In this document: positions 6,578 through 11,662 of the stretch, one piece after another
Layout: the number at the start of each line of letters is the position of its first letter
Position numbering within the stretch: the stretch's first letter is position 1
Source of the DNA: Dysgonamonadaceae bacterium
GTDB taxonomy: Bacteria; Bacteroidota; Bacteroidia; Bacteroidales; Azobacteroidaceae
Reading direction: 5' to 3'
Assembly (NCBI GenBank): GCA_031276105.1
Contig: JAISNS010000287.1
Coordinates: forward strand, 1-11,662
Length of the DNA stretch: 11,662 nucleotides
Made by a program: the position numbers and the translations under genes
Notes under the pieces: generated by a model
What the model was told of the DNA's origin: nothing
Database searches by the model: none
What the model saw: only the letters and a program-made list of their open reading frames with translations

Positions 6578-8209
6578 ATGAAAAAAATTGTTTTAACTCT
6601 TTGTCTTACGGCTTTTTCAACTGTTCTTTCGTGGGCATGTACGAACCTTTTAGTGGGCAAAGCCGCATCGACCGACGGATCGACAATGGTTACTTATTCG
6701 GCAGATTCGTATGCGTTGTACGGCGAATTGTATCACTGGCCGGCAGCCAAGCATAAACCCGGAACCGTCAGAAAAATTTATGAATGGGATACAGGTAAAT
6801 ACTTGGGACAGATTCCCGAAGCAAACGAAACGTACAACGTTATCGGTAACATGAACGAATATCAGCTTTGTATCGGTGAAACAACTTTCGGCGGCCGCCA
6901 CGAATTGACGGATACCACCGGCATTATTGATTACGGAAGTTTGATCTATATTACGCTTCAACGGGCAAAAACCGCTCGGGAAGCAATTCAAATCATGACC
7001 GGTCTGGTCGAAAACTATGGTTATTACAGTGAAGGCGAATCTTTTTCAATCGTGGACAAAAATGAAGTCTGGATCCTCGAAATGATTGGGAAAGGCCCCG
7101 GAAATAAAGGCGCAGTCTGGGTAGCCGTTCGCGTTCCGGACGATTGTATTGCGGCGCACGCCAATCAATCGCGCATCCGCCAATTCCCGTTAAACGATAA
7201 AGAAAACTGCCTCTATTCAAAAGACGTCATCGCTTTCGCCCGCAAACAGGGATATTACAATGGACGGGATGAGGATTTCAGTTTTGCCGAAGCATACAAT
7301 CCTTTGGATTGGGGTGGATTGCGCTGGTGCGAAGCCCGCGTATGGAGCTATTACAACCGGTTTACCGATAACGGCGAACAGTGGATTCCCTATATTTTGG
7401 GCGAAGATCCGGTACCGATGCCTCTCTATGTTAAACCAAGCCGGAAATTGAGCGCGAAAGACTTGATGGATATGATGCGCGACCATTATGAAGGCACCGT
7501 TTTCGATCCGACGCTCGACTGCGGCGCCGGCCCGTTTCATTCGCCTTACCGCTTCAACCCGCTTTCGTTTGAAATAGACAGCGTAAAATATGGTTTTGAA
7601 CGGCCAATATCTACTCAACAAACGGGATTTACGTTCGTCGGACAAATGCGGAATTATTTGCCCGACAAGATAGGCGGCGTATTATGGTTCGGCACGGACG
7701 ATGCGCGTTTCACCGTTTATACCCCCATGTATGCCGCAATGACCCGTACACCGGAATGTTACCGTACAGGCAACGGCGATTTCACTCATTTTTCATGGAC
7801 GTCGGCATTTTGGGTTCACAATTGGGTGGCAAACTTGGCGTATTCCCGTTACAGTCAAATGGTAGAGGATGCTCAGATTTTGCAGGATAAATTGGAAAAC
7901 GCTTATTTGACGGCACAGCCCGGAATCGAACAGAAAGCCGCCGACTTGCTCCGTTCCGACCGGGACGCTGCGGTTGCCTTTTTGACCGGTTACAGCGTCG
8001 ATGTTGCTCAAAAGGCTTTGGATGAATGGAAAAAATTAGGCGAACGCCTAATTGTCAAATATATGGATGGAGTGGTAAAGAAAGAAAAAGACGGAGAATT
8101 TATCCGAAATGAATACGGAGGATCGCAATATCCCAACCGCCCGAAATTAGACGAAAACTTCTTGCGGGAAATCGTAAAACAAAAAGGTGAATGGTTAAAA
8201 GAAAAATAA
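6578..8209 (+). CDS. secreted peptidase family C69 dipeptidase
   Basis: A dipeptidase of the PepD/C69 family (Ntn-hydrolase fold), which cuts dipeptides using an N-terminal cysteine nucleophile. With the start at 6578 the protein has 543 residues and begins with a classic signal peptide, MKKIVLTLC to SWA, followed by Cys21 in ACTNLLVGKAASTDGS, the segment that carries the nucleophile in the family. Signal peptidase cleavage after Ala20 would expose Cys21 as the mature N-terminus, which suggests a periplasmic enzyme. The body has the expected family features, including WILEMIGKGPGNKGAVWVAV and VPDDCIAAHANQSRI. In-frame starts at 6542 (TTG), 6563 and 6572 are possible, but MKK gives the best signal peptide and 6542 precedes the putative -7 box. 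Substrate range cannot be read from the sequence. The phosphohexomutase gene starts 1 nt after its stop. Confidence 0.88.
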   Translation: MKKIVLTLCLTAFSTVLSWACTNLLVGKAASTDGSTMVTYSADSYALYGELYHWPAAKHKPGTVRKIYEWDTGKYLGQIPEANETYNVIGNMNEYQLCIGETTFGGRHELTDTTGIIDYGSLIYITLQRAKTAREAIQIMTGLVENYGYYSEGESFSIVDKNEVWILEMIGKGPGNKGAVWVAVRVPDDCIAAHANQSRIRQFPLNDKENCLYSKDVIAFARKQGYYNGRDEDFSFAEAYNPLDWGGLRWCEARVWSYYNRFTDNGEQWIPYILGEDPVPMPLYVKPSRKLSAKDLMDMMRDHYEGTVFDPTLDCGAGPFHSPYRFNPLSFEIDSVKYGFERPISTQQTGFTFVGQMRNYLPDKIGGVLWFGTDDARFTVYTPMYAAMTRTPECYRTGNGDFTHFSWTSAFWVHNWVANLAYSRYSQMVEDAQILQDKLENAYLTAQPGIEQKAADLLRSDRDAAVAFLTGYSVDVAQKALDEWKKLGERLIVKYMDGVVKKEKDGEFIRNEYGGSQYPNRPKLDENFLREIVKQKGEWLKEK

Positions 8210-8210
8210 T

Positions 8211-9959
8211 ATGAAAGACGAAACATTATTAAAACAAGTACGGACAAAGGCCAATGTTTGGCTCGGTAACGATTATGACGCCGACACACGGAAAAAAGTA
8301 CGGGAGTTGTTGGACAAAGAAGACACAACCGGTTTGATAGACGCTTTCTACAAAGATTTGGAATTTGGCACAGGCGGCCTTCGCGGAATAATGGGCGTTG
8401 GTTCGAACCGGATGAACATATATACGGTCGGCGCAGCTACGCAAGGATTGGCCAATTACTTGAAACAGGAATTTGCCGATTTGCCGCAAATCAGCGTCGT
8501 TGTCGGCCATGATTGCCGCAACAACAGCCGGCTGTTCGCAGAAAAATCGGCAGATATATTTTCGGCCAACGGAATTAAAGTCTATCTTTTCCCCGACTTG
8601 CGCCCGACGCCTGCCGTCAGTTACGCCATCCGAAAACTGGGTTGCCAAAGCGGTATTGTCATTACCGCTTCGCATAATCCCAAGGAATACAACGGCTACA
8701 AGGCGTATTGGAACGACGGCGCGCAGGTGGTAGCTCCGCACGACAAAAATATCATCGCCGAGGTAAACAAAATATCATCGGTAGAAGAAATTAATTTCAA
8801 GGGAAATCCGAAGCTGATTCAATTGTTGGATGCAAGCATCGACGAGCAATATATCCGCGATTTGTTGACGATCTCCCTCTCCAAAGACGCCATTGCCCGT
8901 CATAAAGACATTAAAATCGTTTACACCCCGATTCACGGTACGGGTATCACCCTGATTCCGGCAGCTTTGAAAGCGACAGGATTTGAAAATATCATTCATG
9001 TTCCGGAACAGGATGTAATCAACGGCGATTTTCCGACCGTTGTTTCGCCCAATCCCGAAGAATCGGCAGCATTAAAAATGGCCGTAGATAAAGCCATCGA
9101 AACAGGAGCCGATCTGGTAATGGCTTCCGACCCCGACGCCGACCGCGTAGGCGCCGCCGTCCGGAACGAAAAAGACGAATTTGTCCTCTTGAACGGCAAT
9201 CAAACGCTACTGATTTTCATTTATTACCTCATCACTCGCTGGAAAGAATCCGGTCGCCTGCAAGGAAACGAATACATAGTAAAAACCATTGTATCGACGG
9301 AATTAGTGAAAAAAATCGCCAAAAAGAACGGAATCGAAATGTACGACGTTTATACCGGATTCAAATGGATTGCCGAAGTAATGCGCCAAAACGAAGGTAA
9401 AAAAGTCTATGTGGGCGGCGGAGAAGAAAGTTATGGCTTTCTGGCCGAAGATTTTGTCCGCGACAAAGACGCCGTTTCCGCCTGTATGCTCCTGGCCGAG
9501 ATTGCCGCTTGGGCAAAAGACAAAGGAAAAACGCTTTACGAATTGCTTCAAGACATTTATGTAGAATACGGTTTCTCGAAAGAAAAAGGTATTTCGGTCG
9601 TTAAACAGGGAAAATCTGGCGCAGAAGAAATTGAAGCCATGATGAAGAATTTCCGCGAAAACCCCATCAAAGAAATAGCCGGATCGAAGGTTACTTTTAT
9701 TAAGGATTTCGCTAAACTGACCGGAAAAGATTTGGTTGAAAATGAAACGGTTTCGCTGAATATGCCGACAACGTCCAACGTTCTCCAATATTTTGCCGAA
9801 GACGGAACGAAAGTTTCCATCCGTCCATCGGGCACAGAACCGAAAATCAAGTTTTACATCGAACTCCACAGCCAAGTAAAATCGCGGGAAGAACTGGTCG
9901 TCGCCGAAGCTGCCGCCGAAGCGAAACTCAAAGACGTTTGTCGTTCGCTCGGCATTTAA
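8211..9959 (+). CDS. phosphohexomutase (phosphoglucomutase/phosphomannomutase family)
   Basis: An alpha-D-phosphohexomutase that moves a phosphate between C1 and C6 of a hexose, linking glycolysis with polysaccharide precursors. All four active-site motifs are present: the phosphoserine loop TASHNP (152-157, Ser154), the Mg-binding loop DPDADR (307-312), the sugar-binding loop GGGEES (402-407) and the phosphate-binding loop RPSGTEP (538-544). The 582-residue length and the early GTGGLRG (54-60) place it with the PGM2/PgcA-like long forms rather than ManB or GlmM. Glucose versus mannose preference cannot be decided here. The ATG lies 1 nt after the C69 peptidase stop, so the genes are probably co-transcribed, though no functional link is obvious. 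Confidence 0.94.
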   Translation: MKDETLLKQVRTKANVWLGNDYDADTRKKVRELLDKEDTTGLIDAFYKDLEFGTGGLRGIMGVGSNRMNIYTVGAATQGLANYLKQEFADLPQISVVVGHDCRNNSRLFAEKSADIFSANGIKVYLFPDLRPTPAVSYAIRKLGCQSGIVITASHNPKEYNGYKAYWNDGAQVVAPHDKNIIAEVNKISSVEEINFKGNPKLIQLLDASIDEQYIRDLLTISLSKDAIARHKDIKIVYTPIHGTGITLIPAALKATGFENIIHVPEQDVINGDFPTVVSPNPEESAALKMAVDKAIETGADLVMASDPDADRVGAAVRNEKDEFVLLNGNQTLLIFIYYLITRWKESGRLQGNEYIVKTIVSTELVKKIAKKNGIEMYDVYTGFKWIAEVMRQNEGKKVYVGGGEESYGFLAEDFVRDKDAVSACMLLAEIAAWAKDKGKTLYELLQDIYVEYGFSKEKGISVVKQGKSGAEEIEAMMKNFRENPIKEIAGSKVTFIKDFAKLTGKDLVENETVSLNMPTTSNVLQYFAEDGTKVSIRPSGTEPKIKFYIELHSQVKSREELVVAEAAAEAKLKDVCRSLGI

Positions 9960-9988
9960 CATTTAATATCCTTATCCATAGTTATTTT

Positions 9989-10663
9989 ATGAGCGAATTA
10001 TTTACCGGTTTCACCCCAAAAACATTCAAATTCTTCAACGAATTGAAGGAAAACAACTATAAACCCTGGTTTGACGAACACAAACCGGTTTATGAAAAAG
10101 AGGTCTTGCAGCCCCTGAAAGCGCTGGCGCTGGCCATGACTCCGGCCATGTACGCCATTGATTCGCAAATGGATTTCCGTCCCAACAAAATCGTTTCCCG
10201 GATTTACCGCGACATCCGCTTTTCGCACAATAAATTGCCCTACAAAACCAATATGTGGTTCACTTTCCAACGCATCGTGGACGACTGGCTCGCCTTTCCC
10301 GGATATTACCTCGAAGTCGGCTCCGAAGGCTACCAATACGGAATGGGACTCTTTATGGCAAAGAAAAAAGTGATGGACGGCTACCGCTCGAAAATCGAAT
10401 ACGAACCGGAACATTTCAGGGAAATTACGGAAGAATTGACCGTCAAACAAGGCTTTATCATGGGCGGAGAAGAATACAAACGTCCGCTTAACAACGATTT
10501 GCCCGACTATTTCCAGCCGTGGATACAACGCAAAACCATTTATCTCTACAAATCGTTCCCTGTGGGAGAAGAACTGTTCGACGCCGGTTTTGCTCAATAC
10601 ATGGCAGACGAATTTACACGCCTGCAACCATTTTACAATTTTCTTATAGACGTCTGTGACTGA
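9989..10663 (+). CDS. DUF2461 (TIGR02453) family protein
   Basis: A 224-residue protein of the DUF2461 family, common in Bacteroidota and other bacteria and of unknown biochemical function. Family features are the N-terminal FTGFTPKTFKFFNELKENN, WFDEHKPVYE, the segment FRPNKIVSRIYRDIRFS (about 63-79) followed by the LPYKTN stretch, and PGYYLEVGSEG. It has no signal peptide or membrane span and is probably cytoplasmic. An in-frame ATG at 9938 lies inside the upstream mutase gene; ATG 9989 (MSELFTGF) matches the family N-terminus and was preferred. It lies 29 nt after the mutase stop, with no promoter visible in the gap, and overlaps the following AraC-type gene by 8 nt. Confidence 0.87.
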   Translation: MSELFTGFTPKTFKFFNELKENNYKPWFDEHKPVYEKEVLQPLKALALAMTPAMYAIDSQMDFRPNKIVSRIYRDIRFSHNKLPYKTNMWFTFQRIVDDWLAFPGYYLEVGSEGYQYGMGLFMAKKKVMDGYRSKIEYEPEHFREITEELTVKQGFIMGGEEYKRPLNNDLPDYFQPWIQRKTIYLYKSFPVGEELFDAGFAQYMADEFTRLQPFYNFLIDVCD

Positions 10664-11483
10664 GTCGAATGCTTTTTCCATTATCGCTTTAAGCAAAGAA
10701 AAACCGGATTTGCTTCCGGATTTATTCAAAGAAAAAAAGAATCGGGTTGAATTAGTGTTTGTCCGGGCAGGCTATTTGATCCGGGTATGTAACTTCAATG
10801 AAATCAGGATTAACCGGAACGATATTCACCTTTCCCTGTCTGCAACCCCAAGCGCAATCGGCGAAATGTCGCCGGATATCGAAGGGTATTATTGCCGGTT
10901 CGACTCGTCGTTTTATCCGAAAGAAAATTTGGGCTGCGAACTGGAAATAATCAGCAGTTTTCTGTACCGGTACCCCTTGTGTTTGAACAAAAATGTTTTT
11001 CAACGGCTATCTGCCGATTTCGATGCCATCTTCCGTTTATACAACGAGCGGGAAGTTGATTATCCTTTGATTCAGGCCTATTTACTGGCCTGTATTTATG
11101 AAATACGTAAACTGATGCGCGAAAGCAGCCTCGATTTTTATCCGGCCAAAGCATTTTCCATTACGAAGCAATACAACGATTTACTGAACATTCACATCGA
11201 AAAGAAACAAAGCATTGCATTTTATGCCGGCGAATTGAAAATTACGCCGAATCATCTCAACAAATCCGTCAAATCCGTAACCGGAAAAACCGCCATTCAA
11301 CTGCTCACCGAAGCGCGCTTGGCAGAAGCCCAATCTCGCTTGAAACATACCGAGGCAATGGTCGGTGAAATTGCTTACCGGCTGGGCTTTGAAGACTTGT
11401 CGTATTTCAGCCGGCTTTTCAAAAAGACCGTGGGAATAACGCCGGCAGAATTTCGGAAAAGAAATCAGCGTTTGTCGTGTTGA
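10656..11483 (+). CDS. AraC-family transcriptional regulator
   Basis: A 275-residue regulator with an N-terminal sensing domain (about 30-130, cupin-like by its position and strand pattern) and a C-terminal AraC/XylS DNA-binding domain with two helix-turn-helix units. The first is near 187-208 (IAFYAGELKITPNHLNKSVK), the second near 235-256 (VGEIAYRLGFEDLSYFSRLF), followed by the signature GITPAEFRKRN. The only start upstream of the sensing domain is GTG 10656, which overlaps the end of the DUF2461 gene by 8 nt; the first in-frame ATG would cut off 70 residues. Translational coupling to DUF2461 is therefore likely. The ligand and target genes cannot be inferred. Its 3' end converges on a minus-strand gene, with 27 nt between the stops and no obvious terminator hairpin. 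Confidence 0.9.
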   Translation: MTESNAFSIIALSKEKPDLLPDLFKEKKNRVELVFVRAGYLIRVCNFNEIRINRNDIHLSLSATPSAIGEMSPDIEGYYCRFDSSFYPKENLGCELEIISSFLYRYPLCLNKNVFQRLSADFDAIFRLYNEREVDYPLIQAYLLACIYEIRKLMRESSLDFYPAKAFSITKQYNDLLNIHIEKKQSIAFYAGELKITPNHLNKSVKSVTGKTAIQLLTEARLAEAQSRLKHTEAMVGEIAYRLGFEDLSYFSRLFKKTVGITPAEFRKRNQRLSC

Positions 11484-11510
11484 TAGCCATTTATTCTATC
11501 TTCTTATGTC

Positions 11511-11662
11511 TTATCTTCTTGCGTTTTCTCCGGAAAAGAAAATCGGTTTGTATTCCCAAACCTCTTCGTTGTGTTTGTTCAGAACGGCACGGGCATTTTG
11601 GGCGAATGTTTTCATCTTCCGGTAATCCGCTACATTCAGCGGTATGACTGTTTTATCCGGCA
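11511..11662 (-). CDS. unrecognised protein, C-terminal 49 residues (5' end outside window)
   Basis: On the minus strand one frame stays open from the right edge (first full codon at 11660) to a TAA at 11511-11513. It reads PDKTVIPLNVADYRKMKTFA and continues to a basic end, GENARR. The other two minus-strand frames hit stops within the first nine codons. It has no membrane span or motif I can name. Its location, convergent with the AraC gene and ending just beyond it, fits the 3' end of a real gene. A short independent ORF from the internal ATG (33 residues) is the less likely alternative. Confidence 0.5.
   Translation of the reverse strand, partial: PDKTVIPLNVADYRKMKTFAQNARAVLNKHNEEVWEYKPIFFSGENARR

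Noticed and set aside
9998..10729. Long open frame (243 codons) on the minus strand opposite DUF2461
   Set aside because: It lies fully antisense to a recognised family gene and its product has no recognisable motif, only composition-driven Phe/Val runs. The same holds for minus-strand frames at 9303-9962, 8229-8741 and 7217-7645.

Overview
The window looks like ordinary Bacteroidota (probably Bacteroidales) chromosome. This rests on the gene families (a FISUMP-domain protein, DUF4491, an hpt-adk-obgE cluster, a MutS-like ATPase with membrane segments), on promoters of the Bacteroidetes type (TTTG, a spacer of 19-20 nt, then TAnnTTTG), and on the lack of clear Shine-Dalgarno sequences. Genus cannot be fixed from the sequence. 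No tRNA, rRNA, CRISPR array, transposase or reverse transcriptase is visible.

Region 1 (1-1117): the 3' part of a surface-type FISUMP-domain gene, open through the left edge. Its last ~190 bp are clearly richer in G+C than the part before and end in a C-type-lectin-like tail (YWSSS ... SVRCV). Directly after its stop lies a near-perfect ~100-bp palindrome: each arm carries four heptamers of the ACTAAAA/TTTTAGT type around a G+C-rich core. The gene end plus palindrome is the most unusual part of the window and is compatible with, but does not prove, a remote target of a diversity-generating retroelement (DGR). About 200 bp of otherwise featureless DNA then leads to a strong promoter match.

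Region 2 (1118-4291, plus strand): a compact operon of hpt (purine salvage), adk (adenylate kinase), obgE (ribosome-assembly GTPase) and an M48 metallopeptidase that is probably a lipoprotein. Gaps are 39, 3 and 6 nt.

Region 3 (4288-6400, minus strand): DUF4491 membrane protein followed 12 nt later by a membrane-spanning MutS-like ATPase. This unit converges on the M48 gene so tightly that the stop codons share a TTAA. Its promoter is recognisable at 6433-6464.

Region 4 (6572-11483, plus strand): a secreted C69-family dipeptidase, a phosphohexomutase 1 nt behind it, a DUF2461 protein, and an AraC-family regulator that starts with GTG inside the end of the DUF2461 gene. The 171-bp divergent region between DUF4491 and the dipeptidase holds promoters for both directions, an inverted repeat and a small hairpin.

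Region 5 (11511-11662, minus strand): the last 49 codons of an unrecognised gene running in from the right edge and converging on the AraC gene.

Most genes are housekeeping or common Bacteroidota genes. The parts worth a second look are the FISUMP 3' end with its palindrome, the membrane-anchored MutS relative, and the divergent control region.
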